A stretch of 64,000 nucleotides of DNA from Antedon mediterranea (GCF_964355755.1 NC_092670.1:769001-833000), one strand, 5' to 3'. Shown: positions 23,335-37,079, counted from the first letter of the stretch. Notes: generated by a model not told the origin, from the sequence alone. Made by a program: numbers and translations.

Positions 23335-23730
23335 CAAAAGTGTTCCCTTAATAAGTATTCTATTCTAGAAAGCCATAAAATGACCACGACGGCTGCGCAT
23401 TCAGATCGTGTTTTTTGGAAATATTGTTATAATTCAGCAAATCAAGCGATTGTTTGTATACACCAAAGCAAAGTCCAGTAGTGAATTAACAAAAGAAGAA
23501 ATTCGTTCGCTGATTTTATTTAACCATAACTCAGTTGTTATTATTATTCCGAACGTAAATTGAAATTCTATTAAACATTTACTTTATTGCAATCTTTACA
23601 GATTTGAAGTTTGAAATATTATAATAAAAAATAATCCTGATTATGCAAATGGGTGATGTCCTCTGATTTAGGCCTACGGTATAAAAATGGAGCCATGTAT
23701 AAATAACAGGACGTCACTGATAAAGCATAC

Positions 23731-23773
23731 TACGGTGGCCTATAAGTGTCACGGCAACTTATAGGCCACCGTA
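23731..23773. repeat. 17-bp perfect hairpin
   Basis: The arm tacggtggcctataagt (23731-23747) is the exact reverse complement of 23757-23773, with a 9-base loop. Confidence 0.9.
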
Positions 23774-25212
23774 ACATACCCTAAAGGCCAATTTACACAG
23801 ACGTCGAGCGGTAACGGACGGTAATAACAATATTATGTTATTCCTTATGACCATTTACACACAATGTGGAGCGGCAGGTGGTTTCTGCTCAGGATAGATA
23901 CAGATTCTACGTGGGACAAGCTACGCGGTTTCCCGCTTACCGTTACCGCCCCCATCTGTAAAATAAAACAAATGAAATGCTCTTGTCTGTTGTTCGAAAT
24001 GCTATTCAAGTTCAAGTGCTTTTCGGCATGACTGAATGAACATGAGCTGGCCGAAAGTATACATCGTGTGTTCGACATGGAACAATTCATCGACGCGCAG
24101 GAATAATTATGCTGAAAAGAGACTCTTGTTTTCTACAGAAGGTGACATTGTTTATGCTGCAGCGTACTGTATCCGGAAAGGAAACATTGTGGACACGGTG
24201 ATATTTAGGGGAAGTCCTACTGATAGCAGTGACGTCATACACTTAAAACTACAGATACAGATGTATGATAGTGCTTCCATGTTACAGTCGTGCTTCATTA
24301 TGCGTAGGCCTACGTTTGTAACCCCATATTAGTACTTGAGGTATACACGTGAAATCATAAATTTAATGATTGTGTCAGAGGGGCGGCGACTTAATATTTG
24401 TAAAATAATAAATATTTTGTCACATATGCCGTTTCTTATTTCCAGACAAAAATAGAAACTCCAACTGGTGGTAGACAAGGGAGCAGTAACCATGCTTGAC
24501 TCGGGAAAATCGACGTCTGTCTGGCCTACTACAGCTAGTATTGTTGTTTGGTAAACATTAACATGAAATATAATACATCAGATCAACACATAATAAAACA
24601 CAATGAAATTAATACAAATACACAATTTACACAAATGCAATAAAAACACAAACTGTTGAAAAGGGAAAATGTTACTAATAACTGGCCAATCAGCAGAAGT
24701 TACAATTGATATTTTGTTTCGCTTCGATATCAAACATGGGGGCGCTATTTTATGCTTTTAAGATTGATCTATTTGGCGTATACTTTCATATGATAATTAG
24801 CTTCTAAACTTCAACTCACCACGTGATCGGTAACATAAATATGAAATAACTTTTAAATAATAAGAAAATAAAATTGGCTATCTAAGTTTTAAAATGATTT
24901 GCTTTTGTAATTCAAAATAAAACTAGTTCACTCGTAAACATGGCAAAAAGATACGTTGAGGACCCGGTTGAGGAGTAACCAGAGTATGTCGACGCCCTCT
25001 ATGATCTTCGTGGTATATTTTGTATTACAGTGTAACAGAATACTGCAACAGTAAATACATTTTCGTAGGGGGAAAACTACGAGTTTATTTACAGAAGAAT
25101 AATGATAATAAAAAAAAATAACTGCATATGATATAATATGACTGTTATGAGTCCATTATGAAATAGATAATTAGATTAGATTTTGGTGGTAATCAAGCGC
25201 CAAAACTGGTCC

Positions 25213-25719
25213 GGTCGGATCGATTTTGGCGTTGAGAAACAGCCGCTAAAACAGGTCTGACTAGGCCAAAACTGGTCCGGCCTTTAAAATCGCGTAATTT
25301 ATTTTTTTAAATGTGGTAAGAAGCCTGCAAACAGTTCAAATGGTTAAAGTAAACTATGCTTAAAGTAAATATACTAAATATTACCGTACAAATGAAAAGA
25401 AATTATCGAAACACTAATTAAACTCTAATCGGCTTTTGGGATATTCTATTGTTCAGTTCGTTTAAAACTAATAGCGCCTCTAGTAATTTTATATTATGTC
25501 TAAGAACCGAACGCCGATTTATTCTTGCACATTTGTAATCTCTCCGTTTCGATAATTTCTTTTCGATTTACTCTAAGCATAGTTTACTTCAACCATTTGG
25601 ACTTTTTCCAGGCTTCTTATGACATTTTTAAGGATAAATAAGCGATTTTGAAGACCGGACCAGTTTGGCCTAGCCGGACCTGTTTTAGCGGCTGTTTCAA
25701 CGCCAAAATCGATCCGACC
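25213..25719. mobile_element. Foldback element with about 200-bp inverted arms
   Basis: The left arm (25213 to about 25411) and right arm (about 25544 to 25719) are imperfect reverse complements. The outer ends are ggtcggatcgattttggcgt and its complement, and matching blocks continue inward (agtaaactatgctta; gaaattatcgaaac). The interior of about 130 bp is non-coding. No target duplication was found. Confidence 0.82.
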
Positions 25720-27377
25720 AAATTTCGCGTTACAGGTCTACATAACATGAATTAAATAAATTGTGTATGAATCCGAAGATGGATTCATTTTGGAAAGAAG
25801 TTTGGCAATTCGATTTTTGTTTCATTAGAATGTTATATTATCAGACAACACATTTAGGCTTAACTTAACGTAACAGTTCAGATAACCAGGCAATGTAAGC
25901 CTACTTAGTCTATCGATACGTGATGGTGACCCCACTAACTCATTCATAATGTCCTTCTATAACAACTATAGCAAACATGTTGATATTATAATTACTGTAC
26001 GTTCTTCTTTTTCGTTAACCCTATCGTGTTCTGTAGTGTAGTACCAACAAAGCACGGGTCAAGTATCCGGAAGGGTAATCCATTCACTAATCAACTTCTG
26101 TATCATCTTCACTTCCTGTTCAATCAGACAATTTTATTCGTTCAACACCACGTAAGTATATACTAGGCCTATTCCATAGAATAGACCTACTACTCAATAA
26201 TGAATATTAATTGATTTACAACATACACCGGTTTGACAGCTGACATCCATTATCAGTACAACTTATTTGCTTTCATAGGATCACATGTGGAGAAATAAGT
26301 GTTGATGAGTCCATTTTCTTTTAAGTACTAAAAATAATTCCCCGGGCACAGTTTTCGCTTTTATTGAATCGGTTACGTTTCTGCTTCAATAGAAATGATC
26401 TTATTTTTCTTTTTTCTTTTTAAAGCGCACACTCACTTTTTTTTTTACTAACGGAAGGAAATATTGCATTCAAAATAGCCTACTACTTAAGAGAGAGTTC
26501 TAAATTAAATAATTAAATACAAAATACAATAAAGGCTGACGATTTTACAGGCCTTGAGAACATTTAAAAAAAACCAAATAATGATACCTGCGTCATCTCT
26601 GTGTCATCAATTTAGTGATTTTTACTGTTTTATACATTTTTATTATTTGAACCACACAGGACCATACGTAAAACAGGTGATCTATACTAATAATAATAAT
26701 ATTTTTTTATCCTTATGCCTACTTGTTTAATCGAATAAAGATTGTATAAAACCTACCTAAATCATAGTAATGTTCTACTATCTGATCAAACTGGCTATTT
26801 CTAAAAATTGTAGGCCCAAGCAAAGAGATTTGCTTAGGCCGAAATTATCTCATTTGAATTTCATAAAATGTAGCCCTACGACACAACATTAGTCTTCAAT
26901 AGACGCTCCTGTAATTGAAATTGTGGATATAATGCGCCATAAAAAAGAGAACAATTAAGTAAATTTAATTTTAATTAAATTTTATTAAAAACAACACATT
27001 GTGAAGCATGGAGGAATTAGTTTCATGGGAAAAGTAAAAAAGCTGTAATTGAAAACTATCATTTAGGGCACTGAAAAGAAATAATTATAGAACTCAGGAC
27101 AATGTCACGACATTCGTCTAAAGTGACAAAACCATCCATCACCACAAACAATGGTGGCCATGAGGTAAATAGATTTTCTTGTTTAATGCAAATTTATAAT
27201 ATTCGATGAATACGACTATCGGATCGGTATTCTCACAGAGATTGAAGAATCGCCGATAGAAAGTTTCTTTGAAGCTAGAACAATAACAAATTTTGGAGAA
27301 CACTTCATGAAAATCAAGAGTGAACATGAACATCATGAAGATCATTTGATATAGGCTAGTATTATTTTGTTTATTTA

Positions 27378-27435
27378 TTAGGTCCGATGGGTGCGTCTAG
27401 TTTGATTTAGGTCCGATGGGTGCGTCTAGTTTGAT
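27378..27435. repeat. 29-bp exact tandem duplication
   Basis: The unit opening ttaggtccgatgggtgcgtc occurs at 27378 and 27407 without change. Confidence 0.95.
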
Positions 27436-28039
27436 TCCATTCCTCTATACTGAATGATGTTTCACCTGGTTACATTTCTGAATAATATTTCGAAATCTAC
27501 TATAAATTTATTATATACATATATACATACATATTATGTTCTCCATATAGGCCATTGAAGCAATCAATCAGTTAGGCCTATTGTTTTATGATGCTGAGAA
27601 TTTGATATAGGCTACCATACATAATTTCATGTGAAGCAAATTATGTACTATTCATACATCGAGTGCATTAATTACAAAATGCATTAAAAAAATTCGCAGT
27701 TAAAACGAATGTTCGGAATAATAAGCAATGTTGAAAAAGGAGGTGTTAGAAACCGATTCCATAAACTGCCGACCGTACCTCCATCCTATGAATCCTATAA
27801 TTAATCAATGTTTAGTGAAATTATGATGATAGAGGCTATAAGTGTTGTGCCTATTGCATTCCTAGCTGTAAACTATTTGTGTTTTTTATTCCCCCACTTT
27901 AATGAAAAGGATAAATTTAAATGGAAAGGTTCTATATGTGGCTCTCATTATTAGTTTCTAAAAAAAAGCTTTCGAAATCAACGATGTGTATCTTTATCGA
28001 ATGGTTTTGTGTTGTTTCACACACGCTACTTCTCAAATT

Positions 28040-28219
28040 ATCGTCTGCTGGCTGTGACGTCACGAGTGATTATTACGGGATGTTACAAAGGCCGTGTGTA
28101 CGTTTGGCATCCTGTGTGCTATCAATAGCCCTTTCAATAATCTGCTATTGAATTGTGCTTCGCCTGAGCTATCGCCGTCTACAGGCCGTGTAGGCTGCTA
28201 GCTGACTGTACAATACATA
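28040..28219 (+). promoter_or_regulatory. Candidate CBX-A promoter with a CRE site
   Basis: A full cAMP-response palindrome TGACGTCA is at 28055-28062, 158 bp before the CBX-A start codon. The stretch is richer in G+C and CpG than the flanks. No TATA box stands out. Promoter function is inferred from position. Confidence 0.45.
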
Positions 28220-29712
28220 ATGGCAGAACAAGATCAGGTCTTCGCCGCCGAAGCGATCCTACAAAAACGATTTAGAAAGGCTAGTAAACGATTTCTTACG
28301 GCTTACATATCTAAAGGAATTAATACTACGAAAATGTAAGATTCTAACTGTAATATTTTTTCGTTTTGTCTGTTACAGGGAAATGCTGAATTTTTAGTGA
28401 AATGGAAAGGCTGGTCGAATAAGTGAGTATAGTTTTATTCATAAGTTGAATTCTGCTTCCGTAATTATGCCCATGTTTATTCGATTATTTAGGCTTATAT
28501 TTCAATTTGTCTGCTTAAGATATTAATATAATCTGATAAAGAAATATATTCTCTTTTAGACACAATACTTGGGAACCCGAAAACAACATTTTAGATGACC
28601 GTTTATTGCGATTTTTCGAGCAACGGTAAGTAAATAATTGATTAGTATGATACAATATGGCGATCCGGTATAACACTTGAATTCGTATGTTGATTTTAAA
28701 GTTCATGCGGTATATACAGGCAACTCTTTATATTTTCGTTTTGTTAATTAGACAGAGAAATCGGGGATTTAGTACAGAACCTAGAAGGGGTAGAAGACCA
28801 AAACGTAGAGGTCGACCAGTAAGTAATAAAATTGTGTTTTCACCATGTATTTTGGTTATTTTTATGACGTATCGAGCGACAGTACAGAATTGTATGCGCC
28901 ATTTAACTGGTTTATCTGCTATAAATACAAAACCGTAAACAATACTCAAGTTTTCGTTTTATTTTTACAAAATATAAATATATGGAATTATATTTTTATC
29001 GTAGTCTTTAGATTCCAAACGAGAATTTTTAAATACAGAACCTAAACATGCAGTACAAGCAAAAGCTCGTCTTCGTCCTAGAAAGGATGACTTAATGTTG
29101 AACGAAAATTCAGACGACGACAGCAACAATGATGCATTTGATTTGAATAGTTTAGATGAGAATTCCAACACAGATATAAATTTCGTTGAAGACCCACCAA
29201 AAGTAGACGATTTAGATGAAGAAGAAAAACGAAAAATCGCAGAGGATGAGGAGCAGCTAAAACTTTTACAAAGTGCTAGCACATGCGCTATACGGTCCCG
29301 AAGTACGTCCTTTGACCATCACGAAGTCGAATTTAAAGTGTTTAAAAGGCGAGGACGACCACCTAAAAATGCCTCCCGTCGCGGTGGTGCTAGAGGGGGT
29401 GGTAGGCACAAACGATGCCTGCCTAGCGTTATGTTACCACAACACAAAGAAATTGAATTGAAAAAGATATTACCAGATCCCATTCCTGTTTCCCCACCAC
29501 CATCTCCCAAAGAAATCCCTGTTGTTGAGTTTAAACCAAAACCAACGAATGTGTTCATACCACCACTTTGGCGGCCGACACCAAACGTCAAAGTGGATAA
29601 CGTTGTGGTCACGGAGGTAACGGAACATGAGTTGACCATTACAGTTCGTGAATGTCCAACAAGCGAAGGGTTTTTTGATAAAAGTAATGATGAACGTAAT
29701 TCTATTCGATGA
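28220..29712 (+). CDS. Polycomb chromobox protein CBX-A (CBX2-like), complete, 5 exons
   Basis: A Polycomb-group CBX protein, expected to be the methyl-H3K27 reader of canonical PRC1. Exons: 28220-28279, 28379-28422, 28560-28625, 28752-28818, 29005-29712; 945 nt, 314 aa. The chromodomain (about 7-57) has all three cage aromatics: F8, W29 (LVKW) and W32 (KGW), then NTWEPENNIL. Basic AT-hook-like motifs follow: RRGRRPKRRGRP (68-79) and KRRGRPPK (193-200). Between them is an acidic, Ser/Asn-rich region (about 105-165); a Pro-rich piece (PVSPPPSPKE) comes before the C-terminus. The Pc box (about 279-304; VTEVTEHELTITV then EGFF) is the RING1-binding signature. The AT hooks favour the CBX2 type, but orthology is not settled. 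Introns are tiny (99-186 bp). Intron 1 needs a GC donor (GCTAGT) to join RFRK to GNAEFL. In exon 5 the acceptor must be the TAG at 29002-29004, since the next AG leads to a stop. Confidence 0.92.
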
Positions 29713-31626
29713 TTAAGGATGTTGAAGATTATGATTAATAATAGCCTATCATCATTAAAATCAAGGGTAATGTGATTATGATGATTAAATAAGAAATTCT
29801 GATTATGGAATTAACAGAATATTTTCAACTTGCATAATTATCTTAAGTTTATTTAATATATAAATTTAATAACATGGGTCGAATAATACATTTAAATCTA
29901 AGTTAATATAAGTATTATTAAATACAAATAACAGTGAATTTGAATTAAAGTATAATTTTATTGTGACTAATTTCTTTTAAAAAATGTTTGATATATTTTC
30001 AAGAATTTGGAAATGATTCCTGTATCATTATTACAGTTGAATATAACTAGGCCTAATGTTCGACAAGCTGTTTTATCTCTGGTAGTAACTAAATATTTGC
30101 GTTTATTATTAATACCGTTGTAATCGCGCGTTGTTTGTTTATTTGGTGGAATAATTACTGTATATATTTTAACATAATAATTTGTTTTAAGAACACGCCT
30201 ACATAATACATTGAAATGATCCATGTATGTGCTTACAATGTATATTAAATTGAGCTTAACACCCCCACCATACACCTCTACATGTACTCTAGCATCAGGG
30301 TATTTATATTACGCTTACGTACGCGGTTAAGAATTTATAATTTGCATAATAATTCCGTTATTATATTTACTGGTCTATAATTCATTTATCATTCATCAAC
30401 TTTTATTGATCTAATTTATATAAAATAAAATTAGAAAATCCGTGTTAATAAACTGCAGTTAAAATACAACGATTGTAAAAACAATACGGATAAAGTTATA
30501 AATATACTTTGTATATAGTATTAGTATAGTAGTAGTACTAATACTATATACTACTAATAAAAAAAAAACTTGGCAAAATTATTATTATATGATTATATTG
30601 TATTACATATTTAATAAACTTATTTTTGGAGATTATTAGAACCGTACGTAAAGTTCAGCAGCCGATTTGGTTTAAGTATGGTTTTATAGTGAAAAAAAGT
30701 ATGGAAAATATTTGTCTCTCCATTATATAAACAACGACTACTGAGTCGTTGCACCTGATGGTATACCATTCAAATAGTGTTAATTAAACAATAGCATTCA
30801 AATAGTGTTAATTAAATTATTCCACTATACTTTGTATAATTGTAAATAAAATTAAATATAAATATTGAATATATATTTAAATTAATAACCGTGGGTACTT
30901 TTCGACTTGCTTTTATTTTTGTGCTATATTTTTCAAAACTGTAAATAAGTCAATCTGTCATGTTAATGAAGCTTTAAGAACAGTGTTTGTGAATTTGTAA
31001 ATAGGGAAGATTATTTCAAAATTATTTGCAATTAAAATTAATTATTTCAGGGGATAATTTTACTTAAAATGATTAAGAAATTCAATTGATTACAGAAGTA
31101 TTTTCTTTTTCACGCTTAGATCTTTCACAATTATCAGAAAAGGAATCGTACTTTTAATCGTTTATCGGGAACGTGACATTGAGTTTCCATGGTAGGATCA
31201 TACATTTCATATTACATAATTTACTGTGCGAATGTATAATATGGTTAAATGCCGATAAATTATCTGTATTATTACTGTTAGTTAATTTATTATGCGGATC
31301 GTTACATTATTTTTTTAATTCTCAGATCTTCGTTATTGTAATGGATTCCTATGCAGAAAAATAAAATACGAAAATAAAATACAAAGTACACAGTGAATTG
31401 TCTTTGTTGAGTATCATCTTGTAACGCTCACAAGCTGTTACGTCATGATCTTTATAGCATTACGTAACAATCCGTTCATTTGACTGGTATAATATCACAA
31501 TGAGATACCTAATAAAATAATGATAACGATTTCAACCTAATGAACATAATCTATTTTCACCAAGGGTGCTTAATTACAGTACATTTTAGAATGTTTAAAA
31601 ATAAAACACAAAACAAAATATCCGGG

Positions 31627-31669
31627 AACTTAGTACAAGAACTGTACTGTACAGTTCTTGTACTAAGTT
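31627..31669. repeat. Perfect palindrome, 21-bp arms
   Basis: The arm at 31627-31647 (aacttagtacaagaactgt and on) is exactly complementary to 31649-31669 around a single central T. Confidence 0.95.
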
Positions 31670-31895
31670 ATACTAATATTACAATTAGACAATAATACAA
31701 CAATACATCGCATCCGTGTTTTTGCTTTATACCATAATGTAGATATTACATTTGTTATTCTCATGATCCCACACATATATTCAATTACAAATTGTTAATT
31801 ATAAACGATATTTTGTTACGAAATTTCATCATATACAACATCATTTGACATGGTAAAAACATTGCACAAACACTTTTTGAAATAATGTGTTAACA

Positions 31896-32049
31896 TAAAG
31901 CTCTACTTCTTGACTATCAAACTTTATGTTACAACAAAACGTGATGTGCCATATATGGTAGTGATATGCCCAAATATAGTAGTGATTTGACATCATCATG
32001 TCCAGATATTGGGAAATCACATTTTTCGTTTAGTTTAGACAGAGCTTTA
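31896..32049. mobile_element. MITE family A, copy 3
   Basis: The ends are taaagctct and agagcttta, with gactatcaaactttatgt, a gatgtgcc block and its inverted partner inside. It is diverged and lacks part of the tctgtctacac motif at the left. Confidence 0.78.
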
Positions 32050-35000
32050 GATCCAAACGTTACAGTATTATTTTTGTTAGTTTACTTAAGACTAAATCCC
32101 TAACAACATAATACTAATCTGGGAAAGAGGTGTGAAATAAATAGAAAACGACGGTGCAAAATTGCTTTGTTCATTAAATAGGGGACTATAAAGAAAACTT
32201 TTGGAAAAGTTCAAAGAAAATATTTATGTCTTATTGGATGGAGAACTTTTAAGAAACACGTCCAATAACAATGTTTCCAATATTCTATTCTTTAAAAGTA
32301 TACAGTTTACTGAGCTCCAGGCTGGGGTTAGTGGCTTTTGGGAATCATTTTTATTTAAAAATCAAGCAATATTTCTTTACAATACCGTACTGAAATAAAA
32401 TTAAAACATATATTAAACGTTTACTAGGATGATAAGGGTTAAGTTCCCCAATGTGTAACGGTATAAGAACACAGTTGCGGAGATTTAATTATTCTAATTA
32501 CTTTCACACCATGAATTCATAAATATTTAATTCTTAATGATTCATGCATTTTATATGAGAACTATTTTTCTGAGAAAGAGTCAGTCACTTTACCATTACC
32601 ACCGATCAGTCGTTTAAACTTTGTGTGGGCTGGTTTTATTTTTGTCTTTCCTTTCCTGGAATCATTGGATTTGTTCTGATTTGTATTCGGAAAAACTATA
32701 ACAAGCACCGGATAGTCTACTAAATATTTATTATTACAGCTGTCCAAGGTAAAAATATCAAACGTACTTTTAAATAACATTTTTCTCGAAGTTGAAGGTT
32801 GAACATCTTGTGGATGTCGCCATTATCTAATAATGGACATTAATTTGCTTGTTTAAACGCTGGCCATTTATCCAGCCGAAATATATTTAAACAAAATATA
32901 TAATCTTGCCAGTGATAATTTTAACTGTCTTTAGCCGTGCAAATATTTGTCTTTTTTTATCTGTGTATCTTCGAAAGTTATAAACCTTTATACTTTTAGG
33001 TCGTTTAATCAAGATCGCTTTAATCGCGATATCGGTAACATGACAGAATACTGGACCTATTTATTATTTATAGGTCCATGAGAGAATAATGCAAAAAAGG
33101 GAATCGAGAATAAAAGAAGTTAAGTGACGTTTTTACCGTTTCGCCTGTTGTTTTAATCAATGTATACGACGTAACTGAAAGCAATGATTTACGCATTCTG
33201 ATCATCTTCTGTTTACGCATCCCACTTCCTGTTCGTTCTTCTAATTGTTCAATTCTGTATTTGTGGTAATGTTTTTAATCGATAAATACTCGAAATGAAA
33301 GCTCAACTCGAAATGACAACTCAACTCAAAATGAAAGCTCAACTTGTAAGATACCCATAGGAGCGTATTGTCTTCAAAATATGAAAAAGGATGGAAACCA
33401 CCTAAAATTTGAAAAAATTATTTCGCTTATAAATAGGAATAAAACCAATCCACACAAACGAAATAAGGGTGTCACATGGAAGGGTTCTACCGTAATTTTC
33501 TTTTCAAATGTTTTTCTTTCTTTGTTTTCGTATTTATTTTGTGTTTGATTATTTTGTAATATCACAAACTTGTGTAAAAACAATCAATGTTGATTGAATG
33601 AGTTGTACTGTGCATCAGTCTTGTGAAAATAGTTTATAGGCCTATATATAATAAAATAAACGATGCACCGAAATACGTTGTCCTTCCTTCTTTAATTACG
33701 GTGTGGTAACTCTCTTTTTTCCCGATCCAATTTTCGGTCAAATAACTATTGTGTGAAATCAAAATCGTGTAATCAACAACAAAAAAAGTATTTTCAGAAG
33801 GAAAACATCTTTAAAATGCCGTTGAACAACAGTAATTTGACTGCCATAGCGTCCTCTATTGACGGACGAACACACGTACGTAATATTAGCACCATACTGC
33901 TTATCATCCTTGTGTATTGTTAATTTTCAAATGCATTGACGTCAGAAAATACCAAATAAGAATTACAAATAATAAGCCATAATATATTTACATATTCAAT
34001 TGTGGAACGAAATGGAGGATTATCATCATGAAACGCATCAAAACACCATCATTGTCCAAGGGAGTTTTATGACCGTTTAGGCCTAGAGATCGTTATTTTT
34101 AAAGATCATTACAGTGAATTAATTAATACTCACGGTATCCTCCATTATGCTACACAAACACTAGTACAGCAACAATATTGTCGTTATGACGACGTCATAT
34201 TTTTATTATTATCAACAGGGCTAATAATACTTATTACGCGCGCGTAGGGCCTACTAAAAACCGTACCATTTTGTTGTTGATGAACTTGTCGTTTGTATAG
34301 AGTTAATCGTATAATGATGTGGTGGTGATCGACCTAAAACATTTTGAAACGTTTTTTGAAGCATTATTCTACAAGCTATATATGTTTGTTATTTAGAAAC
34401 TTTGACACTACAATTGTATTATACAACCAATGATCACTAGTTTAATACTACTATTATCTTATAAACAAGATTGCTCGTGAACAATCTGTCCCTTACGTCT
34501 CTATCCAGTGGTGACGTCATAGGCATGGTATTAGTTTTTAAGTGAAAACAAGTCTTGGTTTGGTCTATACAGTTTTGGTTAATTTCGCATATTTTCCAGT
34601 TTAAATCATTATAATTTGTTTTCTATGTGCTGATGACAATACTTAACGTACGGTGAGAGTCAATAAAGAATTGAATTGAATTATACCAAGGCGGGACTGG
34701 AGTTAGTAAAGGTACTTAATCCATCCGTTCAAATTGGTATCTTGTCAAACGCCTTTTAAATATTATTTTTATGGGACAGTGCATGGAGACAACATGAAAA
34801 TAGGCGTGCAGATTTTCTTAAAATGCGCGTACGTTAAAATAAGTTGTGTGATGTAGCTTACAACATACATAATATACGCATGTTTCAGAAGTGGTAGAGC
34901 AGCCAAAATAATATTGGTACCGTATATAGTCTATAAAGACATGATAGTGAAACATATTGGTAATGTTCGAAAAAATAGGTTACTTGGTATCAACTGCCAA

Positions 35001-35888
35001 AATATATACGGATAGAGGTGCAGTAATACATTTTTCCTGTTCAAAACCGAGTACAGGTACTGTTTATAGAACGGCCAAAATAACGATATTTTGAGTTAGA
35101 CGCAATAAAACATGTTTAATTGTTTAAAAGTTGGCCCACGTCCAAAATAAGTTATCCGCGATATCCTATTGGACAGAACCAAAAATATGTGTTTGACTCA
35201 GTTAAACAAATTCGAACGATTAATTTTTTTTCTTTTGCCCAGCTTAGATCTAATGGTTATAAAATAAACCAAAATAAAATATTTCCATTCATGGGAGGAA
35301 ATTTAAATTTTTAGTATTTTGATTTTTTTGCCTCAAATAACCGCCCGGCCATTCGACTTTATTAGCCAGTGGTTATTGGCAAAACAGCAATTATCAATTC
35401 CTTGTAAATTGGGTGACGTGAGCTATGTTTCAGGTTGGAATTAGTGTTCACCACATTTTATATTTCCGCGATATACTGTATGAAAATATTGAACAAAAGT
35501 GATGCCTCCGGCGGCAACAGTTTAAGTTCGATGTACGCTCTAAACGGAACTGTAATACTAACCTGTAAATTAGGCTGTAATTATTCTGACAGAACAAGAT
35601 GGGTATACCGTGAGTTTTATTTACTGCAAATTTACAACCGTTCCTGCAATTCAAATGTCTTCATTCCATCATTATTGTTTAAACGTTAATTGATATAGAA
35701 ATATTAGAAAGGTGTACAAACATGAAGAACACACGTGTCTCTTATCCATAGAAACACGTTTCCGTTTTCTTAGATGGGCAAAATTCCAAATTCATGTTAA
35801 CAGTTAACAAAGACACCTTTTGGCATGTATTCAAAGATACATTCCAAGATGCACTAATTGCTAACGAAGGTTTAAACGAGATCAGCTT

Positions 35889-35960
35889 ATAATACGCAAC
35901 GCAAAGACGCATGCGCAACGCACGTACGTGCCAATAGCCACATAACTGTTGCTTGTTGTT
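35889..35960. mobile_element. Fragment of MITE family C
   Basis: The words acgcaacgcaaagacg and ataactgttgcttgt match the family at 49972-50117. No complete ends are present. Confidence 0.35.
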
Positions 35961-36839
35961 TTACAGGCCTACTTTATGTTTCAGAGATACTACTTCACAA
36001 GCCTTCTTCTTTGTGTTTTTGCCCCTAAATATAAATGTAATTTTGAGTTTTTCTAGATACAAGGCATTAACTATTAATTTGATTTATATTTTGTTAACAT
36101 ATTTTGAATTTTGCTTTGTGTAAATAAATAAATGAATGAAATGAATGAATGAAACAAACGATAATATAAAATCGACAAGTAACTGCTAATTAAACTGCCT
36201 GTAGGCTATTTCAGAGGGAAAGAAGCTAAAATAACTTTCCATTTTACCTATTCTACCATTATTTTGTGTGGTCTTCAATCTATTCGTTAACAAAATACTG
36301 TATATTATTATGTGAATTTGAAATCATGAGAAAATCAACATATTTAATTAGACCTCTTTTTAATGCATTTACGAGTTATTATTCTAATTTATCAATGTGT
36401 AGACGCCTATTGTTCACTTATTTAATTCATTTGCTCATTCGTTTCGCCTGTATTCAATATCATAATGCTTCTTTCAGAGTTCAGTGTACGAATCCTGCAC
36501 TCATCCTTAAACATGTCGTAAATAACAATGAAGCAAGTCTACGGGAACCAGGCAATGCCGCCCTCCTTTTGTCTCTATCGCGTTAAATGTTCGATATTTC
36601 GTTAATACAAAGTAAACAAAACTCCACTAAATTCTCTTTGTTTTGGAATTACTTGTGTCGTCAGGTGACTTTTGAAGCGGGTCATATTTAGCCGGGTAGG
36701 ATTAGGTACATCAATGAACAAAGGCATGAACCATCTGTTTCCACGACAACAGCGTAATTCGAATGTTCTGCAACTTTGAATAGGAAATAAATATATATTT
36801 TCCCCTTTTAAAAGAAAACATCTAAATTATTTTGGTGTG

Positions 36840-37079
36840 GAATATTCCATTATTATGTCACATGAAAGTTATTCACTTTGACTAAAAATTTGAGAAATAC
36901 AATTCACCTGAAAAAACTGTAATTTAAAGCAAAAAAATAGTCTATCGTCGTTTATTCTGTCTCTTTATTTGTGAAGTTTTTTTTGTACAGAAGTCATTAA
37001 AACTGCACAATGGTCTATCTATACAAAGTCTGCTTTTAGTAATTTTCATTTCCTGTTTTTTTGAGGGACAACATATCTG
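36840..37079 (-). mobile_element. MITE family B, inverted diverged copy
   Basis: Read on the minus strand it starts near gttgtccctc, includes a block like tttttagtcaaagtgaataa, and carries gtgacat near its end, in the same order as copy 38282-38583. The left limit is approximate. Confidence 0.45.

Larger units (their letters stand above)
22510..28039. other. Intergenic stretch, repeats only
   Basis: No exon with a recognisable product in 5.5 kb. Contents seen: a 79-bp tandem repeat (23019-23334), a hairpin (23731-23773), and a palindrome-rich segment at 23780-23960 built on gcggtaacgg and its complement, probably another MITE. A foldback element lies at 25213-25719 and a 29-bp duplication at 27378-27435. 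The open frame at 24036-24332 has no family resemblance. Confidence 0.55.

Noticed and set aside
24036-24332. 98-codon open frame
   Set aside because: No recognisable domain. It adjoins a palindrome-rich repeat and shows no splice or start context of note.
24938-25035. Short frame MAKRYVEDPVEE resembling an HP1 N-terminus
   Set aside because: It stops after 12 codons, and no chromodomain exon is found nearby. The similarity is too short to support.
34560-36155. LINE 3' tails (aataaagaattgaattgaat; aataaataaatgaatgaaat)
   Set aside because: Suggestive A-rich ends only. No coding remnant is adjacent, so they were not listed as separate elements.
36266-36586. 106-codon open frame
   Set aside because: Composition is that of random AT-rich translation, with no motif seen.
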